Position numbers and translations under genes: made by a program. Below the pieces are notes generated by a model. The model did not search any database. It had not been told where the DNA came from and was given only the letters and a program-made list of their open reading frames with translations. Source: Sulfuritortus calidifontis (GTDB lineage: Bacteria; Pseudomonadota; Gammaproteobacteria; Burkholderiales; Thiobacillaceae). From it: DNA of 64,000 nucleotides. The DNA lies in NCBI RefSeq assembly GCF_003967275.1, contig NZ_AP018721.1, positions 806,001-870,000 on the forward strand, given 5' to 3'. Position 1 is the stretch's first letter. Every line of letters begins with the position of its first letter. This document shows, one piece after another, positions 1-8,795 of this stretch.

Positions 1-442
1 TCTCCTCCAGGGCGCGCATGGCGGGCGACACTCCCAGCCCATCCGCCGCCATCTGTTGGCCAGGGGCGGTGCAGGCCGTCAGCAGCCTGACCTTGGCGAG
101 CAGGGCATCCGGTTCGAAGGGCTTCAGCAGATAGTCCGCCGCGCCGAGCTTGATCAGGCGCACGGCCTGATCCACGGCGCCGAAGCCGGTGACGAAGATG
201 AAGGGGGGCAGGGCGCCGCCTTCGTCCAGCAACCGGGTATAGAGCGCCTCGCCCGAGAGGTCGGGCAGCCGGATGTCGCTGATCACGGCACCATAGCGCC
301 TCTTCTTCAGGGCCGCGAGCGCCTCACGGGCGGTTTTGAACCAGTCGAAGGCATAGCCTTCCAGTTCGAAGCGCAGGGTCAGCGCCCCGCCCATCACCTC
401 GTCGTCCTCGATCAGGCAAAGACGGCACTGCGGCGTATTCAT
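1..442 (-). CDS. arxR: NtrC-family response regulator, 3' part outside window (ArxR-like)
   Basis: Translation from the ATG at 442 gives a receiver domain: acidic pocket IEDDE near residue 11, phospho-acceptor Asp56 in ISDIRLPDLSG, and a YLLKPF lysine near residue 108. It then runs into LGVSPAMRALEE, the usual entry to a sigma-54-interacting AAA+ domain. About 147 codons are visible before the window edge. The start overlaps the stop of the upstream kinase gene (ATGA), so the two are translationally coupled. The PhnD-like/kinase/NtrC trio divergent from arxA is the ArxXSR arrangement. The function is inferred from that context and from the sigma-54 promoter at 2920. The output domains are not seen. 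Confidence 0.8.
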   Translation of the reverse strand, partial: MNTPQCRLCLIEDDEVMGGALTLRFELEGYAFDWFKTAREALAALKKRRYGAVISDIRLPDLSGEALYTRLLDEGGALPPFIFVTGFGAVDQAVRLIKLGAADYLLKPFEPDALLAKVRLLTACTAPGQQMAADGLGVSPAMRALEE

Positions 443-1887
443 GCGCTCGGCTCCAGGGGGAGGGCCACCCGGAAGCGGGTAAGGCCATCATGGCTTTCCG
501 CCTCGATGCGGCCCTTCAGCTGCTGCACGATCTGGTAGGTCACCCACAGCCCAAGGCCGTGGCCGCCCTCGCTATGGCTGGTGAAGGGCTCATAGAGACG
601 ATTCATCAGCTCCGGCGGGATGCCCTTGCCGTCGTTTTCCACGGCGATGTGCAGTTCACCCCGCTCGACGCCGAGGCGTGTGCCCACCCGACCCAGCTCG
701 CCCGCGGCGCGGATGGCATTGGCGACCAGGTTCATCAGCACTTGCCGCACCAGACCCGCCGGCAGCGGCGCTTCGCCGGTGAAATCGTTCTGCCAGACCC
801 AGTCGACCGACTGCTTGCTTGCCTCTTGGGCGAGCAGGGTATGCACATCTTCCAGTTCCTGGCGGGTGAGGGGCCGGTTTTGCGTGCGCGCCTCGACCAG
901 CAGGGCGGCGACGATCTCCTTGATCTGCCTGAGTCCGCGCTCTAGCAGCGGCAGTACGCGGGCGGAGATGGGGTCCGGGGCGGCGTGCTGGCGGAGGGTG
1001 TCCACGGCGGTCATCAGGCCGCCGAGCGGGTTGTTGATCTCGTGCGCCACGCTGGCCGACAGCCGGCCCAGGGCGGCCAGCCGTTCGGAGCGCACCATCT
1101 GCGCCTCAAGGGCCTTCTTCTCGCGCAGCTCGGACAGCATGCGGTCGAAGGAGAGGAACAGGCGTCCCAGCTCATCCCTGTAGCGATACAGGTTCTTGCC
1201 CAGGGGCGGGGGCAGGTCTTCGCCGACCTCGTCCATGCGGTCGGCGAGCTGCCGCAGGGGCACGGTCATGCGCTGGCCCCAGTACCAGTTCAGCGGCAGC
1301 AGCACGGCCAGAGCCAGCAGCGTGATGAGTGTCGCGCGGCCGGCCAGGGCTTGGAAGCGGGGCCAGTAGAAATCCGCCGGGTGCACCATGACCAGGCTGC
1401 CGATGCGCACGCCATCGACCACGATGGGCAGCACCACCAGCAGCTTGTCCAGCTTTGGCAGTGCCACGCTGCGGGCCGTCTCGCCCGGTTTGGCTTCCAG
1501 GGCGGCCTTCAGGGCGCCGAAATCGGCATGCAGGTACTGGGCCTCCGTCAGCATGGGATAGGTCTCGGGTCGGGTGGAGACGAATACCCGCGACTTGTCG
1601 TCCAGCACGATCAGGTCTTCGGCCTGGAAGGCGGAGGCGCGTGCTGCGTCGCGGTAGGGGGCCCTGAGGATCTCGAAGGCGCGCCAGACGTCGTCGTGCA
1701 GGATGGCCGGCTGCAGGGTTCGCACCAGGGTGCGGCCAAGGGATTCGGAATTGGCCAGCATGTCCCGGCGCAGGTCCTCGTAGGCCTGGACCATGAAGGA
1801 TAGCGAGAGGGCTACGGCGGTGACGATGATCAGCAGGCTGCCCCAGAGCGGCAGCTTGTAGCGCAGGCTGAGATCGAAGGGCCTCAT
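439..1887 (-). CDS. arxS: Membrane sensor histidine kinase (ArxS-like)
   Basis: A 482-residue kinase. TM1 lies at about residues 12-34 and a second TM near 183-203, bracketing a periplasmic sensor domain of about 150 residues. A HAMP-like linker follows, then a HisKA H-box SVAHEINNPLGG near residue 280. The ATPase core has NLVANAIRAAG and a GHGLGLW G-box. The HEINNPLGG type of H-box is usual for kinases that partner NtrC-family regulators. Its start overlaps the stop of the periplasmic binding protein gene by 4 bp, and its stop overlaps the regulator start. It is therefore the middle gene of a three-component system that probably senses arsenite through the binding protein. The ligand is inferred from context. 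Confidence 0.85.
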   Translation of the reverse strand: MRPFDLSLRYKLPLWGSLLIIVTAVALSLSFMVQAYEDLRRDMLANSESLGRTLVRTLQPAILHDDVWRAFEILRAPYRDAARASAFQAEDLIVLDDKSRVFVSTRPETYPMLTEAQYLHADFGALKAALEAKPGETARSVALPKLDKLLVVLPIVVDGVRIGSLVMVHPADFYWPRFQALAGRATLITLLALAVLLPLNWYWGQRMTVPLRQLADRMDEVGEDLPPPLGKNLYRYRDELGRLFLSFDRMLSELREKKALEAQMVRSERLAALGRLSASVAHEINNPLGGLMTAVDTLRQHAAPDPISARVLPLLERGLRQIKEIVAALLVEARTQNRPLTRQELEDVHTLLAQEASKQSVDWVWQNDFTGEAPLPAGLVRQVLMNLVANAIRAAGELGRVGTRLGVERGELHIAVENDGKGIPPELMNRLYEPFTSHSEGGHGLGLWVTYQIVQQLKGRIEAESHDGLTRFRVALPLEPSA

Positions 1888-2735
1888 CGGTGTGCGCCGT
1901 CCACCAGCCGGAACATCTCGGCCACCGTGGCGTACAGCTCGGGCCGGCTTTCAATGAAGCCGTCCAGATTGAGCTTGGCCAGCAGCGCGCGGCCCTCGGG
2001 ATCCTGGGTCATGCCGGTGAGGACCTGACGCAGGGCGAGGAGATCGGCCTCGTTCACTTTACGGTTGGCGACGAAGGGCGGGAAACCGAATTCCTCGGAG
2101 CGCTGCACGATGCGCGTGCGGCTGGTCAGCTCCGGCTCCACTCGGGCCAAAGAATCCCAGATGTAGCTGTCCACCGCGGCGCCCTGGGCAAGCCCCAGGG
2201 CCACCGCCTCGATCGCCTTGCGGTGGGACCAGGTGAAGAAGGTCTTCCGGAAGAAGCCATCGGGGTTCTCGCCCAGCCGCTTGATCTCATAGCGGGGCGC
2301 GAGGTAGCCGGTATTGGAATAGGGGTCGGCATAGGCGAACACCTGGCCCTTGAGCTGGGCGATGCCGCTGGTGTAGCGGTCACGGGCCGGGACGATGAGA
2401 TAGGAGCGGTAATATGGGCGCTTCTGGTAGAGCGGCGTGGCGAGCAGGCGCACCCGGGACTGGAGCATCACATAGGGATAGTCGCAGACCCAGGCGAAGT
2501 CGAGCCGGTCCTGCTCGATCAGGTCCATGGTCTCGCGGTAGCTGTCACGCAGCACAAAGTTCACCTGGCGATGGAGTTTCTTCTCCAGGTAGGCCTTCCA
2601 TTCCTGCAGGAGGAAATGCTGGTCGTGCAGGAAGGCCGGTGTCAGCCCAAGCTCCAGCGGGCGCGCCGCCCAGACAGGCAGGGCCAGCAAGGCAGCGAGA
2701 AGCACGAGAGCAGAACGAAGCCTGGATGAAGTCAT
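1884..2735 (-). CDS. arxX: PhnD-like periplasmic sensor protein (ArxX-like)
   Basis: A 283-residue exported protein with a Sec signal (hydrophobic core at residues 8-23, ending ALPVWA) and a PhnD/phosphonate-binding fold. Such proteins act as the periplasmic arsenite-binding component AioX/ArxX in arsenite-oxidase regulation. The mature protein has one cysteine, Cys84 in AWVCDYPYV, which could bind As(III). I chose the ATG at 2735 because AAGG lies upstream of it. An in-frame ATG at 2756 would place translation directly against the operator at 2757-2772. The protein is more likely a sensor subunit than a transporter, because no ABC permease or ATPase is nearby and a kinase follows immediately. 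Confidence 0.8.
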   Translation of the reverse strand: MTSSRLRSALVLLAALLALPVWAARPLELGLTPAFLHDQHFLLQEWKAYLEKKLHRQVNFVLRDSYRETMDLIEQDRLDFAWVCDYPYVMLQSRVRLLATPLYQKRPYYRSYLIVPARDRYTSGIAQLKGQVFAYADPYSNTGYLAPRYEIKRLGENPDGFFRKTFFTWSHRKAIEAVALGLAQGAAVDSYIWDSLARVEPELTSRTRIVQRSEEFGFPPFVANRKVNEADLLALRQVLTGMTQDPEGRALLAKLNLDGFIESRPELYATVAEMFRLVDGAHR

Positions 2736-2756
2736 GGTGGACCTTGGCATCTGCAT

Positions 2757-2855
2757 GTTACCGAATTGTAACGCCTGTTCTGCGTGGGAAAGAGCAGTTA
2801 CGGTAAGGTAACACGATAGATCGTGTACGAATCTGCCAAGTTACCGCCTGGTGAC
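2757..2855. promoter_or_regulatory. Three 16-bp palindromic operators (GTTAC-N6-GTAAC)
   Basis: Three copies of the same palindrome lie in the divergent gap: 2757-2772 (GTTACCGAATTGTAAC), 2797-2812 (GTTACGGTAAGGTAAC) and 2840-2855 (GTTACCGCCTGGTGAC, one base off). Their starts are 40 and 43 bp apart, about four helical turns, so they lie on one DNA face. The nearest ends 65 bp upstream of the sigma-54 promoter at 2920. This is the expected layout of upstream activating sequences for an NtrC-family activator, most simply the adjacent ArxR-like protein. The sites are seen directly. Binding is inferred. Confidence 0.75.
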
Positions 2856-2919
2856 GGAAGGCCCCCGGCGGCGCCGTGCCTGAATAAAAAACCTATTACA
2901 ATACAATTGGTTACGAGCA

Positions 2920-2935
2920 TGGCATGAATCCTGCT
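2920..2935 (+). promoter_or_regulatory. Sigma-54 (-24/-12) promoter of arxABCD
   Basis: TGGCATGAATCCTGCT has GG (2921-2922) and GC (2933-2934) separated by exactly 10 bases. It closely matches the TGGCAC-N5-TTGC(A/T) pattern. Transcription would begin near 2946, leaving a leader of about 44 nt before the arxA ATG at 2990. A sigma-54 promoter next to an NtrC-family regulator and palindromic upstream sites is internally consistent. Confidence 0.7.
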
Positions 2936-2989
2936 GAACCATGAGCGAGCGCAGAGGTATGCGTATGTCATTCGATCATGGAGGCAGGT

Positions 2990-5812
2990 ATGAACAGTCC
3001 GGAAGAAAGCATCCTCAATCCCAGGATCACGCGTCGCCGTTTTCTGCAGGCCAGCGGGGCCGTGGCCGGTGCCGCGGGCCTCGGGGTCTGGGGCGGCAGC
3101 GGCACCCTTTTCACCCTCGATGCTGCCGAGGCCAAGACGGAGACCGGTGCGGCTGCCGCAGAGACGGTGATCACCAAGAGCTTTTGCCACCAGTGCCCGG
3201 CCCGTTGCGGCATCGACGTCTACACCACCAACGGCCGCGTGCATGCCGTCTACGGCACCCTGGACAACCCCCTCTCCAACGGCAAGCTGTGCCCCAAGGG
3301 CCACTATGCGCAATACCTGCTCTACGACCCGGACCGCATCAAGGGGCCCATGAAGCGTACCAATCCCAAGAAGGGCCGTCACGAAGACCCGAAGTTCGTG
3401 CCCATCTCCTGGGACGAGGCCTTGCAAACCGTGGCCGACCGCCTCAATGCCTTGCGTGAGAAGGGTGAATCACACCGCTTCGCCGTCCTCACGGGCCGGG
3501 GCTGGGGCTACACCGACGTCGGCCTCCTGAAGGAGTTCGGCGAGATGTACGGCACGCCCAACTACAACCTCGGCCACTCCTCCATGTGCTCGGACGCCTC
3601 CGAGACGGTCAAGCATTTCATGGACGGCCATCACGCCTACAGCGCCTACGACTACTCCAACTGCAACTACCTGCTGGTGTTCGGCGCCGGCTTCCTGGAG
3701 GCCTTCCGGCCCTTCAACGGCAACATGCAGAACTGGGGCAAGATGCGCACCAAGTCGCCCAAGACCAAGGTCACCGTGGTGGACGTGCATCTGAACACCA
3801 CCGGCTCGGCGGCCGACCGCCTGCTGCTGGTCAAGCCCGGCCGTGACGGTGCCCTGGCGCTGGCCATGGCCCACGTGATCCTCACCGAGGGGCTGTGGGA
3901 CAAGAACTTCGTCGGCGACTTCACCGACGGCGTGAATCACTTCAAGACCGGCGCCGAGATCGCCGCCGCCTTCACCGACAAGGACGTCAAGGCCTGGCAG
4001 GAAGAACAGGCGAGGAAGGCCGCCAAGAAAGCCGAGTCGGACGCCAAGGCCGCCGCCAAGAAGGCGGAGGAAAAGGCCAAGGCCCAGGCCGAGATCGACG
4101 GCCTGAAAAAGAAACTGGCCGCGGCCTCCGCCAAGGACAAGCCCGGCATCCAGAAGAAGCTGGATGAAGCGCTGAAGAAGCAGGCCGAGGCGGAGGCCTC
4201 GGCGAAGCGGATCGCCGAACAGCGTGCCGCCCTGGACAAGGACAAGAAGCCCGAGCCGCGTCCCGTGGCCGGTGCCGAGACCTTCCGCGAAAAGTGGACC
4301 GTGGGTCTGATCGAATGGTGGAACGCGGAGCTCAAAGACCGTACGCCGGAATGGGCCGAGCAGGTCTGTGGCATCTCCGCCAAGGAAATTATCGCCGTGG
4401 CGCGCGAGTTCGCCACCACCAAGCCCGCCGTGGCCCTGTTCGAGCGCGGCGCCTCGGCGCATACCAACGGCGTCTACAACGGCATGGCCATCCATGCCCT
4501 GAATGCCCTCACCGGCAACATGTTCGCCAAGGGCGGCCTGCGCGGCTACCAGATGAAGACCGCCTGGGCCAAGCTGCCGATCAAGCACGAAGACTACATG
4601 GACGACTACGCCAAGTCGCCCGAGCGCAAGAAGCCGCGCATCGACATGGCGAAGACCGAGAAGTGGCCGCTGGTGAAGAACATGATGCAGGAGATCGCCG
4701 TCAACCACCTGAAGGGCGAGCCCTACAAACTCGATACGGCCATCATCTACATGACCGGCGCGGTGTTCTCCGGCCCCGACTGCACCAAGTGGGAAGACGC
4801 CTGGCGCGAGGTCTTCGTCATCGACACCTCGCCCTATCCCGGTGAGACCAACCGCTTCGCCGACCTGATCCTGCCCGACCACACCTACCTGGAGCGTTTG
4901 CAGATCGCCGACACCTACCCGTATGAAGGCTATCCGATCTCCATGATCCGGGTGCCTGCGGTGAAGCCGCTCTACGATACCAAGGTGTTCGGCGACGTGA
5001 TCATCGAGATCGGCAAGCGCATCAAGGGGCCGATGGCCGAGTACTACAAGAAGGTCGGCAACACCGAGAACATCATCAAGTGGATGTGCGAGGGCTTCAA
5101 GGACAAGCCCGGCGACAACGGCGTCGTGGACTTCGAGACCTTCAAACAGAAGGGCGTGTGGTACCGCAAGCCCTACGCCTACCTGCAGAAGGACGGCGTG
5201 TTCTATAAGTGGGACGGTCAAGGCTACAACTACGTGATGAGCGAAGAAGAGGTGAAAGTAGAGGTGATGCCCACGCCCACCGGCAAGTTCGAGCTCAAGG
5301 TCACCGAGCTGGAACACCACGCCGACTACGTGCACAAGCGCCTGGGCATCCCACCCGAGAAGGCACCCTTCCCGCAGTGGATCGAACCCAAGCACGGCGG
5401 CGACGGCGACCTGCACTTCATCTCGCCCAAGCTGGCCCTGCAGGCCGAAGGCCGCAGCGCCAACCTGCCCCATGCCACGGCGGCCATGCAGCCGGCGCAG
5501 GGCGGTCGACACGACGTGTTCCTGGAAATCCACCCCGAGACCGCCGCCAAGCGCGGCATCCAGGACGGCGACCGGGTGCGGATCAAGAACAAGATCGGCA
5601 GCATCGAGGTGCTGGCCCGAGTCACCCAGGCCACCCGCCCGGACACGGTCGTGTTGCCCATGATTCACGGCCATTGGGCCCAGGGCCGCTGGGCCGAGGC
5701 CAAGGGCCGCCTGCCCACCGGCAGCACCAACGAAGTCACGGAAAACCTGTCGGAACCCCTGTCCGGCCTGGCCTGCTACCACAGCGGCCTGGTCAGCGTC
5801 GAGAAAGTCTGA
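2990..5812 (+). CDS. arxA: Anaerobic-type arsenite oxidase catalytic subunit ArxA
   Basis: A 940-residue molybdopterin bis-guanine-dinucleotide oxidoreductase exported by Tat (ITRRRFLQ, residues 13-20). A [4Fe-4S] site C-X2-C-X3-C-X27-C sits at Cys66/69/73/101. TGRGWG lies at residues 168-173, the XGRGWG form reported for ArxA rather than the (R/K)GRY form of ArrA. Cys200 in SSMCSDA is the likely Mo ligand. The role is oxidation of arsenite to arsenate with electrons passed to ArxB and ArxC. The ATG at 2990 is preferred over 2978 because GGAGG lies 5 bases upstream. Odd: residues about 333-423 are a Lys/Ala/Glu-rich coiled-coil-like insertion. A polysulfide, thiosulfate or tetrathionate reductase relative is the alternative, but the motif and the ArxXSR neighbours favour ArxA. 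Confidence 0.85.
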   Translation: MNSPEESILNPRITRRRFLQASGAVAGAAGLGVWGGSGTLFTLDAAEAKTETGAAAAETVITKSFCHQCPARCGIDVYTTNGRVHAVYGTLDNPLSNGKLCPKGHYAQYLLYDPDRIKGPMKRTNPKKGRHEDPKFVPISWDEALQTVADRLNALREKGESHRFAVLTGRGWGYTDVGLLKEFGEMYGTPNYNLGHSSMCSDASETVKHFMDGHHAYSAYDYSNCNYLLVFGAGFLEAFRPFNGNMQNWGKMRTKSPKTKVTVVDVHLNTTGSAADRLLLVKPGRDGALALAMAHVILTEGLWDKNFVGDFTDGVNHFKTGAEIAAAFTDKDVKAWQEEQARKAAKKAESDAKAAAKKAEEKAKAQAEIDGLKKKLAAASAKDKPGIQKKLDEALKKQAEAEASAKRIAEQRAALDKDKKPEPRPVAGAETFREKWTVGLIEWWNAELKDRTPEWAEQVCGISAKEIIAVAREFATTKPAVALFERGASAHTNGVYNGMAIHALNALTGNMFAKGGLRGYQMKTAWAKLPIKHEDYMDDYAKSPERKKPRIDMAKTEKWPLVKNMMQEIAVNHLKGEPYKLDTAIIYMTGAVFSGPDCTKWEDAWREVFVIDTSPYPGETNRFADLILPDHTYLERLQIADTYPYEGYPISMIRVPAVKPLYDTKVFGDVIIEIGKRIKGPMAEYYKKVGNTENIIKWMCEGFKDKPGDNGVVDFETFKQKGVWYRKPYAYLQKDGVFYKWDGQGYNYVMSEEEVKVEVMPTPTGKFELKVTELEHHADYVHKRLGIPPEKAPFPQWIEPKHGGDGDLHFISPKLALQAEGRSANLPHATAAMQPAQGGRHDVFLEIHPETAAKRGIQDGDRVRIKNKIGSIEVLARVTQATRPDTVVLPMIHGHWAQGRWAEAKGRLPTGSTNEVTENLSEPLSGLACYHSGLVSVEKV

Positions 5813-5822
5813 GGAGCCCAAA

Positions 5823-6605
5823 ATGGCAAAGTGGGGAATGGTCATCGACCTCGAAAAATGTACCGGCTGCCAGGCCTGCACCGTCGCCTGCGGCATGGAG
5901 AACACCCGCATCCCGGGCGAACACTGGCAGGACGTCATCTTCTTCCAGGAAGGCACGTATCCGAACACCCAGCTCAAGTGGTTCCCGCGCCCGTGCATGC
6001 ATTGCGAGAACCCCTCCTGCGTGGCGGTCTGCCCGACCCGCGCCACCACCAAGAACGAGGACGGCTTCGTCCTGGTCGACTGGGACCGCTGCATCGGCTG
6101 CCACTATTGCATGATCGCCTGCCCCTACGGTGTGCGCTGGTTCCAGAACCAGCCGCCCACCTACGGCGGCCCCGACATCATGAAGGAATTCCCGAGTGGT
6201 GACGGCCACACCCTGATCGGCGAGGAAGGCCGCAACTGGAACCCGCCCTGGGCGCTGCCGGAGGCGAAGCAGGATTGGAAGCACGGCGTCGGCGTCGGGC
6301 CGCGCAACGTGGTCACCAAGTGCACCTTCTGCCACCACCGCGTCAGTCAGGCCCCGAAGGGGGTGGCGGATCTGGATCCGTCCGACCCGAAACTGCGCGA
6401 CTACACACCGGCGTGCGTGGTCACCTGCGCGCCGGGCGCCCGCTATTTCGGCGATCTGGCCAATCCGGACAGCCAAGTCAACAAGCTGATCGCCAACAAG
6501 AACGGTGTCCGCCTGCTCGACCAGTACGGCAACAAGCCGCAGGTCTACTACCTCACCGGCGAGGGCGGCTCGGTGCCGGCCAACCGCGTCATTAAGAAAT
6601 CCTGA
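5823..6605 (+). CDS. arxB: Four-cluster ferredoxin subunit ArxB
   Basis: A 260-residue iron-sulfur subunit of the DMSO-reductase/Psr type, with no signal peptide and so probably co-exported with ArxA. Four cysteine groups are visible: CTGCQACTVAC near the N-terminus, CMHCENPSCVAVCP, CIGCHYCMIACP, and a fourth made from CTFCHHRV plus CVVTCAPG. That is enough for four [4Fe-4S] clusters. They should wire the molybdenum site of ArxA to the membrane subunit. The gene starts 10 bp after arxA behind a strong GAGGAG ribosome-binding site. I see only this one ArxB-like subunit of normal size. The 511-residue iron-sulfur protein downstream could take the place of the second one found in some arx operons. 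Confidence 0.85.
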   Translation: MAKWGMVIDLEKCTGCQACTVACGMENTRIPGEHWQDVIFFQEGTYPNTQLKWFPRPCMHCENPSCVAVCPTRATTKNEDGFVLVDWDRCIGCHYCMIACPYGVRWFQNQPPTYGGPDIMKEFPSGDGHTLIGEEGRNWNPPWALPEAKQDWKHGVGVGPRNVVTKCTFCHHRVSQAPKGVADLDPSDPKLRDYTPACVVTCAPGARYFGDLANPDSQVNKLIANKNGVRLLDQYGNKPQVYYLTGEGGSVPANRVIKKS

Positions 6606-6616
6606 GGAGTCCAGCC

Positions 6617-7909
6617 ATGATCGCAATCCGAGAACCCCGCGACTTCGCGGAAGTCTTCAAGACCCTGATGGCCATGTGGCGCGAGGAGGGCACGGTCCGC
6701 TTCGCCAGGACGGTGCTCCGGCTCGGCCACGAGCCGAGTGCCGCCGGTGTGATGTGGAGCATCGGCCTGATCGGAACCCTGATCACCTTCGCCTGGTGCA
6801 TGTACATGGAGGTGGTGGAAGGTCATGCCGCCCTCAACATGCTCAGCGACGGCATCAACTGGGGCGCCCAGATCCCGACCTACGTGTTCTTCGCCCTGAC
6901 CTCGTCGGGTCTGACCATGATCGCCGCGCTGCCCATGGTGTTCGGCTTCAAGCAGTTCTATCCGATCGCCAAGCGCGCCATCTGGCTGGCCATCATCACC
7001 CTCATCGCCGGCTTCGCCGTCCTGGCCTTCGAGCTGGGGCACCCGTTCCGCATGCTCTGGGCGGTGCCCACCGGCTTGCAGATCATGAGCCCGATGTTCT
7101 GGATGGGCGTGTTCTACACCATCGACCTCATCCTGCTCATCATCAAGTTCTACCTGCTCTGGCAGGATGACTGGGACAGCCCGAAGAGCCACATGGTCGG
7201 CATCCTGAGCTTCGTCGCGGTCATCCTCGCCTCCGGCATGCTGGGTCTGTTGTTTGGCTCGGTGGTGATGCGGCCGATGTGGTACGGCTCCTTCACCTCC
7301 ATCTACTTCATGCTCACCGCCGCCCTGTCCGGCGCCGCCATGATCGTGCTGTCGACCTACATGGCCTACGGCTTCGACCGCGACAATATGCCGGCCACGC
7401 TCAAGACCCTGGCTGGCAGCGATGAGTTGCCCAAGGTGTTCGCCACCCTGGCCGGCATCGCCCTGGTGATGATCCTGACCCGCTTCTGGACCGGTATGTG
7501 GACCAACCTGGACGGCATGGAAGGCTTCAAGAAACTGGCCGCTTCGCCCTGGTTCCACCTGGAAATCTGGGTCGGCCTGGCGCTACCTTTCATCGCCATG
7601 ATGCATCCTGCCACCAACCGCAAGGTAGGCTGGCAGGTCGCCTCGGCCGCGCTGGTGTTGATCGCCATGTTCATCAATCGCATCGAGTTCGTCATCAGCG
7701 GTCAGCTGGTGCCCCTGTTCAAGGGCACCTGGGTCAACAGCCTGATCGATTACACGCCTTCGTTCACGGAATGGATGAGCATCGCCATGGGCTTCTTCAT
7801 CGTCCTCATGCTCTACGGTTTGGGCGAGAAATTGTTCAGGCTGCATGCCAGCCCCTCGACCGGGGCCGCCGGCGAGACAGCCAAGGTTGTCACCTCCGTG
7901 CCAGCCTGA
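6617..7909 (+). CDS. arxC: NrfD/PsrC-type membrane quinone subunit ArxC
   Basis: A 430-residue polytopic membrane protein with roughly ten hydrophobic segments, the first at about residues 48-68. It belongs to the NrfD/PsrC family, which anchors molybdoenzymes and exchanges electrons with the quinone pool. It follows arxB by 11 bp with a GAGGAG site. In an arsenite oxidase it would reduce quinone with electrons from ArxB. The length and helix number fit the long NrfD branch rather than the shorter DmsC branch. Confidence 0.85.
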   Translation: MIAIREPRDFAEVFKTLMAMWREEGTVRFARTVLRLGHEPSAAGVMWSIGLIGTLITFAWCMYMEVVEGHAALNMLSDGINWGAQIPTYVFFALTSSGLTMIAALPMVFGFKQFYPIAKRAIWLAIITLIAGFAVLAFELGHPFRMLWAVPTGLQIMSPMFWMGVFYTIDLILLIIKFYLLWQDDWDSPKSHMVGILSFVAVILASGMLGLLFGSVVMRPMWYGSFTSIYFMLTAALSGAAMIVLSTYMAYGFDRDNMPATLKTLAGSDELPKVFATLAGIALVMILTRFWTGMWTNLDGMEGFKKLAASPWFHLEIWVGLALPFIAMMHPATNRKVGWQVASAALVLIAMFINRIEFVISGQLVPLFKGTWVNSLIDYTPSFTEWMSIAMGFFIVLMLYGLGEKLFRLHASPSTGAAGETAKVVTSVPA

Positions 7910-7952
7910 GGGCGGTTCGGCCGCCGGCCTACTTGGAGAAAGCAAGACTCGA

Positions 7953-8783
7953 ATGACCGCACAGCTCACACACCATCCGGCCGCCGAGGCGGCTGCCGCA
8001 ACGATCCTCTGGGGCACCCTCGGACGCGTCTTTCTGCCGCCGCTGCAGGTCGATCTTTGGCGCGCCATGCAGGCCGAGTTGCCACTCGATTTGGCCGAAT
8101 GGGTGGCTGAACTCGACCTGAACGATACGCTGCGTGTCGACGACCTGATCGGGGCCCTGCAGGCTTATCCGGAGCATGAGGCCCTGCTGGTGCACCACAG
8201 CGGCTTGTTCTACGTGCCACCCGTGCGCGTGCCGCTCAACCTGGGACAGTATCTGGACGGCGCTCTCAACGGGCCCTCGCTGGACGCGCTGGAGCGCTGG
8301 CATAGCGCTTTCGGCCTGCACAAGCGAGACGATTTTTACGATCTGGCCGATCACCTGACTGCGGTGCTCGAATTCCTGGCCCTGGTGGCCGAGCGGGGTG
8401 AACCCGGGCAGGCCGCGATCTTCGCCAACACCTTCCTGCTGCCGGCCCTGCCGCGGCTGATCGCCCGGATCGAGGTCGAGGCCGTCGATTCGCCTTACGC
8501 CTGGCTTGCGCGCTTCACCCACGCGGCCCTGGCACGCTGCTACCCGAGCGACGGATTGCCGACCGGGCGCGACCGGCCGCGCTACCGCATCCGCCCTGTG
8601 GGCGATGGCTGGCGGCGCTGCACTCGCTGCGACCAGCCCATTGCCACGGAGAGGGAACTGGCCGTCCTGGAAAAGGCGCTCACCGGGGCCGGCCTGCCAA
8701 TCGATCACTTAAGCCTGTGCCTCGACTGTCGTGATGCGGCCCGTGGCTGGGAGCACCGGCCCCTGCCCACCATGCGCCGCTGA
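7953..8783 (+). CDS. arxD: TorD-family molybdoenzyme chaperone ArxD with zinc-ribbon tail
   Basis: A 276-residue, mostly helical soluble protein. The TorD/DmsD-like core covers about residues 40-215. These chaperones bind the Tat signal and help insert the molybdenum cofactor, here for ArxA. Unusually, the C-terminal 60 residues carry two Cys-X2-Cys pairs (CTRCDQ and CLDCRD) that could form a zinc ribbon. The start at 7953 follows arxC by 43 bp with GGAG upstream, although its spacing is long. Its place as fourth gene of the operon matches arxD in other arx clusters. Confidence 0.75.
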   Translation: MTAQLTHHPAAEAAAATILWGTLGRVFLPPLQVDLWRAMQAELPLDLAEWVAELDLNDTLRVDDLIGALQAYPEHEALLVHHSGLFYVPPVRVPLNLGQYLDGALNGPSLDALERWHSAFGLHKRDDFYDLADHLTAVLEFLALVAERGEPGQAAIFANTFLLPALPRLIARIEVEAVDSPYAWLARFTHAALARCYPSDGLPTGRDRPRYRIRPVGDGWRRCTRCDQPIATERELAVLEKALTGAGLPIDHLSLCLDCRDAARGWEHRPLPTMRR

Positions 8784-8795
8784 GGAGTAAGGCGC

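Noticed and set aside
2990-5812. Polysulfide, thiosulfate or sulfite-type molybdoenzyme (Psr/Phs/Soe)
   Set aside because: The TGRGWG motif and the PhnD-like sensor system favour ArxA. I kept the alternative open in the entry.
3470-6094. 874-codon open frame on the minus strand
   Set aside because: It lies antisense to arxA and arxB. Its His/Gly/Leu/Val-rich composition is a shadow of GC-rich codon bias and shows no family motif.
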